Positions 7,969-17,044 of a stretch of 64,000 bases of DNA are shown here, in pieces; the first letter of the stretch is position 1; each line of letters starts with the position of its first letter. A program made the position numbers and the translations under genes. The notes beneath the pieces are model-generated. The model did no database searches and had not been told where the DNA came from. It worked only from the letters and a program-made list of their open reading frames with translations. Source of the stretch: CAYSPT01 sp964432985 (lineage in GTDB: Bacteria; Muiribacteriota; CAYSPT01); contig CAYSPT010000021.1 in assembly GCA_964432985.1 (NCBI GenBank), positions 1 to 64,000 of the forward strand, in the 5' to 3' direction.

Positions 7969-8886
7969 TTACACATCCCAGGCGTGACAGGATAGTGACC
8001 GTAATTTCCCTTGCCCCATTTCCGCGTACCCCGGCAGCTGTTCGAGCTCATTTCTGGGTACCCCCCGGTTGTAACAGTATTCAAAGGATATTTCATCTGC
8101 GTGGCAGCGTGACATCCAGTTGGCATACGTTTCATACTCGCTGAATGGTGATCTCTTCCGGCGGTCACAGATATCCAGTATCGTTCGGTACCAGGTTTTT
8201 CCCGGATGGATATTCTGAATCTCCGCTCTCAGCTCAGCAAGCTTTTCCGTATCGAATACCATCTGGTGGGCGATGAAAGAAAAAGGTTTGGTGGTGGAGT
8301 ATCCCAGCAACCGACGGTATGCTTCATAGTAAGGCCGGTGGTATTCTTCCGAGACGAGAAAAATGATTTTTCCACCCATTTCGAATACCTGGGGACTGAC
8401 GAGCAGGGTATCGGCGTCCAGGACATATACAAAACGGTTGGATGTAAACTTGTCTACCGATAATTTAATGAACTGTTGAAGCATCCACCCGGACCGGTCC
8501 AGATCTCCAATCGTGATGGGAATGGAGGCTTTGCCGATACCGAGAACGGCTGTTTCATCAATCCAATGACAGCGGTGTTGCCGGCAGAAAGCGCGCATCG
8601 TGTCTGATTCAGGTGAAACAACATAAATCGTTCCCAGCGGGTGCTTGAGATATTTTCTGACGGAAGCCACGGAATATGAGAGAATCGGCAGGTCGATTTC
8701 CAGGGCGAGATATACTACATCCAGCGGCACTGCGCTCCCGTTTACTCCATGTTTGAATGAAGGTTTTTGGCGGTACCGGTAGTACATATACTCGGACATC
8801 ATAAATGACGGAAGGAATCGTGCCAGAGAACTAAGGCACCGACCCAGCATCCACTGGACTTGTCTTTTGTGAATTTTTCTAAACAT
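7969..8886 (-). CDS. DUF6492-like putative glycosyltransferase
   Basis: A 305-residue protein with a basic N-terminus and a GT-A-like core: LDVVYLALEIDLPILSYSV near residues 54-72, YVLDADTLLV near 153-162 supplying a DxD metal site, and FSFIAHQMVFD near 203. This pattern matches DUF6492 proteins of polysaccharide loci, treated as glycosyltransferases by fold. It points towards the preceding operon and ends ten bases beyond it. No clear ribosome site is seen before the ATG. The acceptor cannot be deduced. Confidence 0.72.
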   Translation of the reverse strand: MFRKIHKRQVQWMLGRCLSSLARFLPSFMMSEYMYYRYRQKPSFKHGVNGSAVPLDVVYLALEIDLPILSYSVASVRKYLKHPLGTIYVVSPESDTMRAFCRQHRCHWIDETAVLGIGKASIPITIGDLDRSGWMLQQFIKLSVDKFTSNRFVYVLDADTLLVSPQVFEMGGKIIFLVSEEYHRPYYEAYRRLLGYSTTKPFSFIAHQMVFDTEKLAELRAEIQNIHPGKTWYRTILDICDRRKRSPFSEYETYANWMSRCHADEISFEYCYNRGVPRNELEQLPGYAEMGQGKLRSLSCHAWDV

Positions 8887-9035
8887 AGAGCATTGTTTCC
8901 CGGATATTACCCGCAGGGTACAGATCCATTCGGATTAATTGTATTCCCTTGGGACTAGCGGCGCAATATACAGGGGTGAATATTCCAATCCCTTTTCGGC
9001 TTCTGTATGCATGAGGATGTATTCTTATTGGTATA

Positions 9036-9065
9036 TTGACAGGATAATTTGCTGGTAGGTAGAAT
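9036..9065 (+). promoter_or_regulatory. Sigma70-type promoter upstream of the gmd remnant and fcl
   Basis: TTGACA at 9036-9041 and TAGAAT at 9060-9065, spacer 18. It lies 67 bases before the surviving gmd start codon and is the only good promoter in the 245-base gap after 8886, so it should now drive fcl and the following glycosyltransferase. Confidence 0.6.
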
Positions 9066-9132
9066 GGTTTACATTCAATTTGTGCATATAGCTGGTGTTT
9101 AGCAGCATTCCGAAACCCTTAGAGGAGTCACT

Positions 9133-9165
9133 ATGTCGAAGGTCGCCTTGATTACCGGTCGGTGA
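9133..9165 (+). pseudogene. gmd: Remnant of GDP-mannose 4,6-dehydratase (gmd) start
   Basis: A good ribosome site (AGAGGAG) precedes an ATG that encodes MSKVALITG, the N-terminus typical of Gmd, then arginine and a TGA stop. The remaining roughly 330 codons are gone. The next gene is GDP-L-fucose synthase, the enzyme that acts directly after Gmd and is normally encoded beside it. The sequence from the junction to 9220 is open in another frame and ends NRWWGVD and a stop; it may be 3' scrap of the deleted gene, but I could not confirm that. Confidence 0.7.
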
Positions 9166-9221
9166 AGGGGATGCGATCCTGAATAAGCGGTTTCCCAATC
9201 GATGGTGGGGAGTGGACTGAC

Positions 9222-10184
9222 GTGAGTTTACGGGATGGTAAAACAGTATTGGTGACAGGTGGGGCCGGATTCCTGGGCTCATTCGTGGTAAAGAAACTGC
9301 AGGAGTGCGGGGTCGAATCGCAGAACATCCGGATTCCTCGAAGCCGGGACATGGACTTGAGGGCGTGGGAAACGTGTGTTGAGTCCGTCAAGGAGGTTGA
9401 CATCGTCATCCACCTGGCCGCCAGGGTCGGCGGAATCGGTTTCAATCGCAAGTATCCGGCTACCCTTTTCTACGACAATATTATCATGGGGACCATGATG
9501 ATGGAAGCAGCCCGCCGCTCTGGTGTCGGGAAATATGTAGCGGTAGGAACCGTCTGCGCCTATCCTAAGTTCACGCCTGTCCCGTTCAAAGAGGACGATT
9601 TATGGATCGGTTACCCGGAAGAGACCAACGCTCCCTACGGCCTGGCCAAGAAAATGTCACTGGTCCAGGCCCAGGCCTACCGTCAGCAGTACGAATTCAA
9701 CGCCGTCTACCTGCTGCCGGTCAACCTGTATGGACCCGGTGACAATTTCAACCCCGAACAGTCCCATGTCATTCCCGCCCTGATCCGGAAGTTTACCGAA
9801 GCAGTGGACCGGGGCGAGGACACGGTTATCGTCTGGGGGAGCGGTACGGCATCGCGGGAATTCCTCTTCGTGGAGGACGCGGCGGAAGCCATCGTACTGG
9901 CCGCTGAGCACTACAACAAATCCGACCCGGTTAACATCGGTTCCGGCTTGGAAATTACCATCAGGAATCTGGCTGAAATGATAGCCGGGATTACGGGATT
10001 CAACGGTTCCATCGTGTGGGATGCAGACAAACCCGATGGTCAGCCCCGGCGATGCCTGGATACCAGCCGGGCCAGGGATGCCTTCGGATTCCAGGCAAAA
10101 ACCGATTTTAAAACCGGGCTCGAAAAAACCATCGCTTGGTACCGGAGCGCCGGGGAACAGCATGCCGAAAACAATGACCGGTAG
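9222..10184 (+). CDS. fcl: GDP-L-fucose synthase (epimerase/reductase)
   Basis: A 320-residue extended short-chain dehydrogenase. NAD(P) site VTGGAGFLGSFV (about residues 11-22), HLAARVGGIG, the catalytic GTVCAYP serine/threonine region and YGLAKK (Tyr-x-x-x-Lys). The VGGIGFN and GYPEETNAPYG blocks are typical of GDP-4-keto-6-deoxymannose 3,5-epimerase/4-reductase rather than UDP-glucose epimerases. GTG start one base after an upstream TGA. With gmd reduced to a remnant just upstream, the substrate must come from a gmd elsewhere, or the enzyme is now an orphan or works on another NDP-sugar. Confidence 0.82.
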   Translation: MSLRDGKTVLVTGGAGFLGSFVVKKLQECGVESQNIRIPRSRDMDLRAWETCVESVKEVDIVIHLAARVGGIGFNRKYPATLFYDNIIMGTMMMEAARRSGVGKYVAVGTVCAYPKFTPVPFKEDDLWIGYPEETNAPYGLAKKMSLVQAQAYRQQYEFNAVYLLPVNLYGPGDNFNPEQSHVIPALIRKFTEAVDRGEDTVIVWGSGTASREFLFVEDAAEAIVLAAEHYNKSDPVNIGSGLEITIRNLAEMIAGITGFNGSIVWDADKPDGQPRRCLDTSRARDAFGFQAKTDFKTGLEKTIAWYRSAGEQHAENNDR

Positions 10185-10213
10185 GTAAGCAGGGGTAAGG
10201 AATGGAGAATTAG

Positions 10214-11119
10214 GTGCAAACTCCAGTGCTGTTCCTGGTATTCAATCGGCCGGATCTTACGCCCCGGGTGTTTGCCGAAATCCGCAATGCCCGGCCCGAA
10301 AAACTTTTTATAGCTGCTGACGGCCCCCGTGATACCAGCGATCGTGACAGCGAGCTCTGCCGCAAAACCCGGGAGGTCGTTTCGGGAATAGACTGGGATT
10401 GTGAGGTCCGAACCCTGTTTCGGGAGAAGAACCTGGGTTGCCGACGGGCCATTTCAGAAGCCATCACCTGGTTTTTCGGGCATGTCGAAGAGGGTATTAT
10501 CCTGGAAGACGACTGCCTTCCGCATCAGTCGTTTTTTTCATTTTGCCGCTCCATGCTCGACAGGTTCCGGCCCGATACAAGAATAATGCATATTGCCGGT
10601 GAAGCAACGCTGCGGGAGAACATAACCGGTGACAGTTATTACTTTTCTCCCATTCCGCGGGTGTGGGGTTGGGCTACGTGGCGCCGAGCCTGGGACCTGT
10701 ATGATGACACCATGCATGACTATCCGGCTTTTACAGCCAGCGGGGCTATAAAGAAGATTTTCAAGAACCGTTACCACCGGTATTTCTGGTTACAGATTCT
10801 GGAAACGATGTACAAGCGGAATATTGACACGTGGGATTTCGTCTGGACATACTCGATTTTCAGGCATGGCGGCCTGGCTGTTAATCCCAACAAGAACCTG
10901 GTGAAAAATATCGGTTTCGGGGCAACCGCGACTCACACGGCAGAGCCCAGGGGAATCATCAACACGGAACTGTCGTGCATGGATCCTGAGTTAAAGCATC
11001 CTTCCGAAGTGTCAGTGGACGAGCGGATTGTGCATGAAGTGTGTAACAAGCAGCTGAACATGCCGGACTCATTTATCAAAGCGTGTATACAGTTTTGTAG
11101 AAGCAAGATTTCACGATGA
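10214..11119 (+). CDS. Glycosyltransferase-like protein (nucleotide-diphospho-sugar transferase fold)
   Basis: A 301-residue soluble protein. It starts PVLFLVFNRPDLTPRVF, continues LFIAADGPRD near residues 35-44, and carries GIILEDDCLP near 95-104, the expected metal-binding acidic cluster; WGWATWRRAW follows near 156. This set is characteristic of GT-A proteins often annotated as HlpA-like or sugar transferases in glycan loci. GTG start with GGAGA upstream. It follows fcl by 29 bases on the same strand, so both probably share the promoter at 9036. Sugar specificity is unknown. Confidence 0.8.
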   Translation: MQTPVLFLVFNRPDLTPRVFAEIRNARPEKLFIAADGPRDTSDRDSELCRKTREVVSGIDWDCEVRTLFREKNLGCRRAISEAITWFFGHVEEGIILEDDCLPHQSFFSFCRSMLDRFRPDTRIMHIAGEATLRENITGDSYYFSPIPRVWGWATWRRAWDLYDDTMHDYPAFTASGAIKKIFKNRYHRYFWLQILETMYKRNIDTWDFVWTYSIFRHGGLAVNPNKNLVKNIGFGATATHTAEPRGIINTELSCMDPELKHPSEVSVDERIVHEVCNKQLNMPDSFIKACIQFCRSKISR

Positions 11120-11141
11120 TCACGACAGGATCCTGTTTTCA

Positions 11142-11477
11142 TTATGTTTTTCGCCGGTCAAAGTTTTTCTCCCTGACGACCATATCGTCCTGAATGATGC
11201 AGGAAAAGTCGCATTGGCTGGCTTTAAGACCAATATTGTTTGCCTTGACTTCCCATACATCAGGGGCGCTTATCTTAACCACGTTTATTGTTGGCGCTTT
11301 TCCTTCACGGTTCGGTCAAAAAGCATTTCACTGGTATCGGTGCATCCGTCAAATATGGCAATCAACTCTTTGGTATCAGGTGAAATATTGTTCAAAATGC
11401 CTGCGACAACCCGCTCAATAAGAAAGGCTTTGTCGTGAATGGTCAGGATTATGGAGATTGGTTTTTTATGCTTTCAT
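11142..11477 (-). pseudogene. Frameshifted, truncated GT2 glycosyltransferase
   Basis: On the reverse strand two adjacent frames together read as the N-terminal third of a GT2 enzyme. The first part (about 11310-11470) gives PISIILTIHDKAFLIERV and a LIAIFDGCTDTSE segment. A shift near 11300 leads into VWEVKANNIGLKAS and CIIQDDMVV, a normal metal-binding region. The frame then ends at 11142, so the catalytic C-terminal part is missing. An ATG at 11477 is out of frame by one base; dropping one A would give MKHKKPISII. At least two frameshifts and a truncation make this a dead gene. It fills the gap between 11119 and 11509. Confidence 0.8.
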
Positions 11478-11508
11478 ATCATTTCGTTCCATCATGTTGT
11501 TCAGTATT

Positions 11509-12270
11509 TCAATCTATATCCTGGTGGGTTTTAAATCCCAAACAACATCTCGGCATCCTTTTGGTAATACCTGCCTGGTGAGCCAATACTGATAACACCG
11601 CCTGGTCCTGGCGATGATTTTTTTTGCCGGATCCCTCGGGAGCTATACACTCTCGAGTGAAGGCACATTGCTTCCATTGTTCCATCAGTCTCATTGCCCG
11701 GTCAAAGCGGTAGTTTACAGCCACACATGCACCGTTTAAATTGTGTTTTCTCAACAAAATGTTTGAAGCCTCGAGAAATTTCAGCGTCGCAGGGTGGGTC
11801 CAATCCTGGATACAGCCTGCCGAGCGGGGAGAGTACATACCGATTGAATAAAGGACTTTTCGCAGCCATACCAGGCGGTTCGTCAGCACGTTTCCTGCAT
11901 CCATCCAGCACACCGGGCGCTTGAATTCGTCCAGTATATCCGTGATAATGACAGGTTTCCAGGCATATTCTCCCGCGTTGATTGTAATGTTGAAGTAATC
12001 GGGATACCGGGAAAAATCGAAAAACCTGACCTGAACCGCTGGGAACAAGACTGTTAACTCGTCATGTTGACTCCTGTCAAATCCCAGGTCGAAAACAATT
12101 ACCGGCCATTCTTTTGCATGGTGCGACACGCTCGTCAGGAACTGTTTCAAACTTTTAAAATGGGAGCTGTCCGCGGCCGTGACAATCACCAGGTCTTCGA
12201 CCGGTTGAACAAGGAAAAAGCGTATGAATGTGTAGATTCTCGATAGTAGAGTTGAAATACAATGCAGCAT
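11509..12270 (-). CDS. Uncharacterised glycosyltransferase-like protein
   Basis: A 253-residue protein with an N-terminal hydrophobic segment (residues 5-21) and a GT-A-like layout: LVIVTAADSSHF near 27-38, VIVFDLGFDRSQ near 57-68, AGEYAWKPVII near 98-108, and VCWMDAGNVL near 119-128 in the place of a DxD region. This arrangement is seen in poorly described eukaryotic and bacterial transferase-like families (DUF1647-type), but I cannot assign it firmly. The frame is intact although it lies between two pseudogenes, so it may also be decaying. AAGGA precedes the start at a long spacing. Confidence 0.6.
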   Translation of the reverse strand: MLHCISTLLSRIYTFIRFFLVQPVEDLVIVTAADSSHFKSLKQFLTSVSHHAKEWPVIVFDLGFDRSQHDELTVLFPAVQVRFFDFSRYPDYFNITINAGEYAWKPVIITDILDEFKRPVCWMDAGNVLTNRLVWLRKVLYSIGMYSPRSAGCIQDWTHPATLKFLEASNILLRKHNLNGACVAVNYRFDRAMRLMEQWKQCAFTRECIAPEGSGKKNHRQDQAVLSVLAHQAGITKRMPRCCLGFKTHQDID

Positions 12271-12344
12271 TATCCATCAAATCCTTAAGATCGGTCTTAA
12301 ACAAAAGTATATCCTTATTTCCCCGGACAGGGCAACCAGCCGGT

Positions 12345-12617
12345 ATGACGCTGTTAAACCGGGGTGGGCTGGTCGCGTCAAGTCCGGAAAGCAAATTGCA
12401 AACCTGCTCTATTCCGCGAGACTGTGCCGTCATCGATTACCGTGGTAATGTCGTGCTGTGCTGCAACGATTATCACGGCAGCGTGACTTTTGGCAATGTG
12501 CTGAATGAGTCCTTGATGACTATCTGGAACAAGAAACGTTATCGGGTGCTGCGGCGAAGGCGGAGAAGGGGCGTATTCGACCTGGATATATGCAAGAAAT
12601 GCACCGGATCGAGTTGA
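12345..12617 (+). pseudogene. C-terminal (SPASM) remnant of a radical SAM protein
   Basis: The encoded segment reads CSIPRDCAVIDYRGNVVLCC, then FGNVLNESLMTIWNKKRY and FDLDICKKCTG. These are the auxiliary-cluster cysteines of a SPASM domain, closely like the C-terminal third of the intact gene at 25200-26216 (PCCFDYDET, LGDLKEDSLQKIW). The radical SAM half with its CxxxCxxC motif is absent; upstream sequence to 12271 is not recognisable and runs against the divergent 11509 gene. The open frame begins at 12228, but homology starts only near 12350. Best read as a truncated gene. Confidence 0.72.
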
Positions 12618-12624
12618 AGACGGA

Positions 12625-13785
12625 TCACTCTTCTATCAACTCATCGATTAGCTGGTGCCACCGGGCAATAATGGACTCCATGTGGAATTTAACGGTGCTT
12701 TTCCGGGCGTTATTCGACATGGTCTTCCACAGCCGGTTGTCTTTCAGCAAAAGAAGCAACTTTTCAGCAAATCCCTGCTCATCGTCCTGCTCGATGACGA
12801 AACCGTTGTATCCGTTCTGCACTACTTCGTCAACGCCGGCAAAGGAGCGATAGGTCACCACCGGCACCCCGCACTCCATGGCTTCGGCCAGCACCATGCC
12901 GAATCCCTCGTAGCGCGAGGGCAGGGCCAGAACCCGCGCTCTTTCGAGCAGAACCTGTTTAACATCCCTGGATATCCCGCAGAATTCCACCTGGTTTTCA
13001 AGTCCTCTTCGCTGGAAAAAAGTCCGCAGTTCCTTTTCAAAATACCCCCCCCCGTAAAGCAGCAGCCTGGAGCCGGTCTCGTCACGGTTCTTGATAGTCG
13101 CGAATGAACGAGCCAGCCGGTCGAGCCCTTTTTGCTGCGTAAGTCTTCCCAGGAAGATAATGTCCTTTTTGCTCCTGAGCGGAGTGGCGGGTATTTCTTC
13201 ACAGGTAAACGGGAGCGGGTTATAGATGCTGGTGGTACGCGTATATCCCAGGGCTGCGTACCGGTCACGATCGTTCTCAGTCAGAACGACCAGCCGGTCG
13301 AGCCGGGGATAGAACCGCTGTAAAATGTAGCGGTTGAGCCTGTTGGAATGAAACTCTTCAAAGCTGGTCATGACCTGGCCGATTATTTTCCCCCGGAAGG
13401 TTTCGGGAAGAAACAGGAAGCCGAAGTACTGGGAAACGATGAGAATGTCTGTGCTTTTGAGTATGTGCTCTAGCCTTTTCTTTGCCCGGGAGTAAAAGCG
13501 CAGCATGTGCGTGAAATGCCTGGCATCGGCCAGTACCGGTAGCACTTTCCCCCGTGACAGCATCCAGGTGTAATCTTTTAAATCTTCGAATGTCAGGGGC
13601 TTCGTATAGAGCGATCCCAATTTTACTCCGGGCGCCAGCGGATACGGGAAGGGCTTGTTCTGCTTATAGAGTCCCACCAGGGCCACATCGTGTGCCCCGG
13701 ACAGGGCGTTGGCCAGCATCGACAGGACACGGGTGACACCCCCGGTAACGGTCAGCTCGTGCAGCAGGAATGTCAGTCTAGGCAT
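12625..13785 (-). CDS. GT4 family glycosyltransferase
   Basis: A 386-residue GT-B retaining glycosyltransferase. N-terminal acceptor domain starts LTFLLHELTVTGGVTRVL (glycine-rich loop); C-terminal donor domain has IIFLGRLTQQKGLDRL and the family signature ALPSRYEGFGMVLAEAMECG with the EX7E pair. Start chosen at 13785, because GGAGA lies ten bases upstream and the extra residues of the longer open frame have no ribosome site. It overlaps the preceding GT2 gene by eight bases and is the last gene of a reverse operon starting near 19573. Confidence 0.9.
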   Translation of the reverse strand: MPRLTFLLHELTVTGGVTRVLSMLANALSGAHDVALVGLYKQNKPFPYPLAPGVKLGSLYTKPLTFEDLKDYTWMLSRGKVLPVLADARHFTHMLRFYSRAKKRLEHILKSTDILIVSQYFGFLFLPETFRGKIIGQVMTSFEEFHSNRLNRYILQRFYPRLDRLVVLTENDRDRYAALGYTRTTSIYNPLPFTCEEIPATPLRSKKDIIFLGRLTQQKGLDRLARSFATIKNRDETGSRLLLYGGGYFEKELRTFFQRRGLENQVEFCGISRDVKQVLLERARVLALPSRYEGFGMVLAEAMECGVPVVTYRSFAGVDEVVQNGYNGFVIEQDDEQGFAEKLLLLLKDNRLWKTMSNNARKSTVKFHMESIIARWHQLIDELIEE

Positions 13786-14779
13786 GGGAAATGAATCTCC
13801 TTGCGAACGTGTACAGTTGTATCGCTGCCGCATACGTCGTGCTGCTGGCCCGGTACAGGTTCAGGCCGATATAATAGTTACAGTTGTCCATAACATCTCT
13901 GTCTCTGAAGTACCGGTTACGCTTGAAAACCGGAAATCTCTTTCTGACAGCTGTTTCCATTCTCGACAGCTCTCTGACCGTTTCCATCAGGGTGTGCAAA
14001 CTTGCGTATTTGAACATATAGTTCCCGATGAGTTCCCTGATGTAAATAAACTCGAGCTCCGGTTGGTATTCTTTCAGCAAGTCTTTTCGATCGAAGTATT
14101 CGTAGAGGTCTTCAACCGCCGTAACATGGTCTCTCACCCGGTCTTCAGTAAAAGTCCGGGAAATGGATCCCGGCCGGTGATAGTAGTGATAGCAGGTCCC
14201 GGCTGCGTGGCTGATCGTTCCTGCCGAAGCGATCAGTTTCGGTGTCGTTGCCAGGTCCTGATGCCATATCCCTTCCGGGTACGAAATGTCATTCTCGGTA
14301 AAAAGAGACTTTTTGTACAGCTTGTTCCAGGGTGCCGGTGGTCTCAGCAGATGCAGCGCTTTCGAGGCGGCGTTTGTTGATACCATTCCCAGTTGCCGTT
14401 CTTTGTTAAACTCCACAAAGTCGCCGACAACAATGTCGGCCTGGTTTTCCCTGGCACTGCTGTGTAATGCTGCGATCCAGCCTTCATCGATCCAATCATC
14501 GCTGTCCACGAAGGCGATAAATTCCGCCCGGGCCTTGGATAGCCCGTGGTTCCGGGCCGCGCTGGAGCCGCGGTTTTCTGTTTGAACCGGTATGATCAAA
14601 TCGGGATTATCCCTGGTGAATGTATCGATGATCTCCTGTGAGCCGTCCGTCGATCCATCGTTGACGCATATGATTTCGATAGTGTTGAAGGTTTGGCTGA
14701 CGAGTGATTCCAGGCACCGCCGCAGGCAGGTCTCCATGTTGTAGACAGGAACGACTACACTGACTTTCGGCTCGACCAT
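13778..14779 (-). CDS. GT2 family glycosyltransferase (EpsH/WcaA-like)
   Basis: A 333-residue soluble GT2 enzyme: VSVVVPVYNMETCLRRCL at 5-22, VNDGSTDGS near 40, and FVDSDDWIDEGW near 92 as the DxD region, followed by WHQDLATTP in the acceptor part. The family forms beta-linkages from NDP-sugars during repeat-unit assembly. AAAGGA precedes the ATG. It sits between the flippase and a GT4 gene in a compact operon, as expected for an assembly-line transferase. Confidence 0.9.
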   Translation of the reverse strand: MVEPKVSVVVPVYNMETCLRRCLESLVSQTFNTIEIICVNDGSTDGSQEIIDTFTRDNPDLIIPVQTENRGSSAARNHGLSKARAEFIAFVDSDDWIDEGWIAALHSSARENQADIVVGDFVEFNKERQLGMVSTNAASKALHLLRPPAPWNKLYKKSLFTENDISYPEGIWHQDLATTPKLIASAGTISHAAGTCYHYYHRPGSISRTFTEDRVRDHVTAVEDLYEYFDRKDLLKEYQPELEFIYIRELIGNYMFKYASLHTLMETVRELSRMETAVRKRFPVFKRNRYFRDRDVMDNCNYYIGLNLYRASSTTYAAAIQLYTFARRFISHA

Positions 14780-14810
14780 CTTCGCCGTTTCCTTTCGTCT
14801 CGTGCCTGTT

Positions 14811-16358
14811 TCACCGGCTGCGGTCTTCGCTTTTATTCCGGGGTGATGTTTGTACCGGTTTGCGCCTGAGCCCCGACATGTACGTTTTGATTTCTCCTAT
14901 GTCAATGATGTTCAAGATCCGGGCGGCGAAGATAAACACCAGCAGTGCTGCTCCCGAGCACAGGGGGACTTCCACCCATGGGGAGAGCGTTAAAGCATCT
15001 TTTAGATAGCTTGCCACCGCAAAAAAGATAATCCCGACGGCACCCTGTTTCAACCATACTGTTCTGGCCAGGTCAACGGTGATATACCGGGTTACCGTCA
15101 CCGTCGACGCTATAAAAATAATGATGTAGCTCAGTGATTTGGCCACCGCCGCCCCTTCCATCCCCCAGCGGGGAATGAAGAGGATATTGCATACGAGATT
15201 GACGATAGCCGCTCCGATAATGATTTTCGAGATATCCACCGTTTTGCCGAGCCCCGAAAGTATCGAGTGGTTGATTTGTCCGATAATGAAGAACATAACG
15301 CCGATGAGGAGTATTCTTAACGTCGTTTGCCCCGCGGCGTACGCTTCCCCGAAAAGGCGGATGAGAAACAGGTCGGAAAAAACAAAGACAGAGAGTATCA
15401 GGGGAATGATTATCACGAAAGAATAGCGCAGCAGCAGTTGCAGCCCTTCAGACAGTTTTTTATCATCGTTTTTGGCTTTGAGCTCCGCCACCAACGGCAT
15501 GGCCACGGTAGTGGCGGCCAGCCCGAGATGGATGAACAGCATCGCCGATGGCAGGGCGACGTTGTAAATACCTACCTCGTCGATAGCCCGCAATTTGGTC
15601 AGGATCATGGTGTCGATCAAGCCGATGAGCTTGACGGCGATTCCGCCGATAACCAGCGGCAGGCCAAACTTTAACATCTTTCGTGTAATTGCAGTGCAAT
15701 GCTCAAGCCTGTAGCGGGAAAAGGGAAACGTCTTCAGCACGAAAGGCAGCTGGTAAAAAAGAAATAAAACCAGGTGTCCTCCCGCGTACCCCAGGGCCGG
15801 AACCAGGACAGGTTTGATACCACGATGGAAAAGGAAGATGATCAGCAGAAATACGGTTCCGTTTTTCAAAAAATCAGACAGTGCCACGAGGGAGAACTTC
15901 TGAAACCCGGCAAAGGTGGCACCGACTACGTTGGAGAGGGCAATCATGGCGATGTACAGGGTCAATATTTTGATTATGGTGATGGAATCCTGGTTATTGA
16001 AATATGTCTTCGACAGGAAACCGGACAGGCAAAACAGGATGGTGCTCAGTATACCCGCCCCGGCCAGAAAAATAGTTACTGTTGAAACGATGGATGTTTT
16101 GATGGCATTCCCATCTTTTTTAATCTTGAATTCGGGGATATGTTTGGCTAGCGCCACTCCCATCCCGAGGTGGGTAAATGCCAGGAAGAACAACACGAAG
16201 TTGAAAACAGCGAAAAAGAGGCCGTATTCCGCAGTAGTGAGGTTCCGGGCCAGTATCATCCGGACCAGGTATCCGAAGACGTTGGACAGGGCATTCATTA
16301 CGAAAATGATGCTGATTCCCTGTGCCGCCCGCTTCGTGTAAGAAATCTGTTCAGTCAT
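14811..16358 (-). CDS. Polysaccharide flippase (Wzx/MOP superfamily)
   Basis: A 515-residue integral membrane protein with about 12-14 hydrophobic segments, starting with RAAQGISIIFVMNALSNVFG, typical of Wzx-like members of the MOP exporter superfamily. The function is translocation of an undecaprenyl-linked oligosaccharide repeat from the inner to the outer face of the cytoplasmic membrane. AGGAC precedes the ATG. This is the only recognisable export component in the locus; a Wzy polymerase was not found in the window, so polymerisation genes must be elsewhere or unrecognised. Confidence 0.9.
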   Translation of the reverse strand: MTEQISYTKRAAQGISIIFVMNALSNVFGYLVRMILARNLTTAEYGLFFAVFNFVLFFLAFTHLGMGVALAKHIPEFKIKKDGNAIKTSIVSTVTIFLAGAGILSTILFCLSGFLSKTYFNNQDSITIIKILTLYIAMIALSNVVGATFAGFQKFSLVALSDFLKNGTVFLLIIFLFHRGIKPVLVPALGYAGGHLVLFLFYQLPFVLKTFPFSRYRLEHCTAITRKMLKFGLPLVIGGIAVKLIGLIDTMILTKLRAIDEVGIYNVALPSAMLFIHLGLAATTVAMPLVAELKAKNDDKKLSEGLQLLLRYSFVIIIPLILSVFVFSDLFLIRLFGEAYAAGQTTLRILLIGVMFFIIGQINHSILSGLGKTVDISKIIIGAAIVNLVCNILFIPRWGMEGAAVAKSLSYIIIFIASTVTVTRYITVDLARTVWLKQGAVGIIFFAVASYLKDALTLSPWVEVPLCSGAALLVFIFAARILNIIDIGEIKTYMSGLRRKPVQTSPRNKSEDRSR

Positions 16359-16385
16359 GGAATTTGTCCTGTTGCGAAGATAAGT

Positions 16386-16955
16386 TCAGTTCCGTCCCGC
16401 CCGTTGCCGGTAGAGTTTTGCATCAACAACACCGGCCATGCGTGCTTCATCCAGCCTGCCGCCGAGAAAGACATTGACCTTTTCCGCCACGGCTTCAGGG
16501 GTGGTGACCGCTTCATGATGGTTCACGAAAAGGACTTCGAAGTTTTCTCGTGTGATCAGCCAGTTTTTCACCTTTTCCAGGTGCCGGTGGAACATACCGG
16601 CCATTTCATCGTCGCCGATTCCGCCATCATGCTTTACCTGCCGTTTCAGCATGGCATTTTGTGAGGACAGGATCTCGTTCATGTTCCGCTGCATAAAGAT
16701 CACCTGGTACTCCCGGGTAGGCGGCAGGTCGAAAAGCAGCATGGATACCATCTTGACTACTTTGCTATGGCAGTCATCCAGCCAGGATGCATCGGTTTTT
16801 ACCTTCTTGACCCGCTCGAACTCATAGTATCCACGGGGGTTGTCATCATCCGCCTTCCGGATTTTATCGGTCAGCGGCGGAAGCCCTCCGGCTTCGAGCA
16901 TCTGCATCATCAGAGAGGTCCCCGAACGGGGTAATCCTGATACAATGGTAATCAC
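16386..16955 (-). CDS. Sulfotransferase-family P-loop protein
   Basis: A 189-residue protein beginning ITIVSGLPRSGTSLMMQML, the 5'-phosphosulfate loop of PAPS-dependent sulfotransferases, and carrying VIFMQRNMNEILSSQ near residues 84-98, placed like the 3'-phosphate-binding motif. It is shorter than usual (250-300 residues). GTG start at 16955 with AAAGGGG nine bases upstream. Likely sulfation of a sugar or lipid carrier, though some short relatives have no proven activity. No PAPS synthesis gene is present in the window. Confidence 0.75.
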   Translation of the reverse strand: MITIVSGLPRSGTSLMMQMLEAGGLPPLTDKIRKADDDNPRGYYEFERVKKVKTDASWLDDCHSKVVKMVSMLLFDLPPTREYQVIFMQRNMNEILSSQNAMLKRQVKHDGGIGDDEMAGMFHRHLEKVKNWLITRENFEVLFVNHHEAVTTPEAVAEKVNVFLGGRLDEARMAGVVDAKLYRQRAGRN

Positions 16956-17044
16956 TGCAGTTCGCCCCTTTCACACTTTTGGGGAAGATGGCCCTGATTG
17001 TACCTGAGGCGACCGGTGGCCGCAACCAAAACCGTCAAGCCTGG

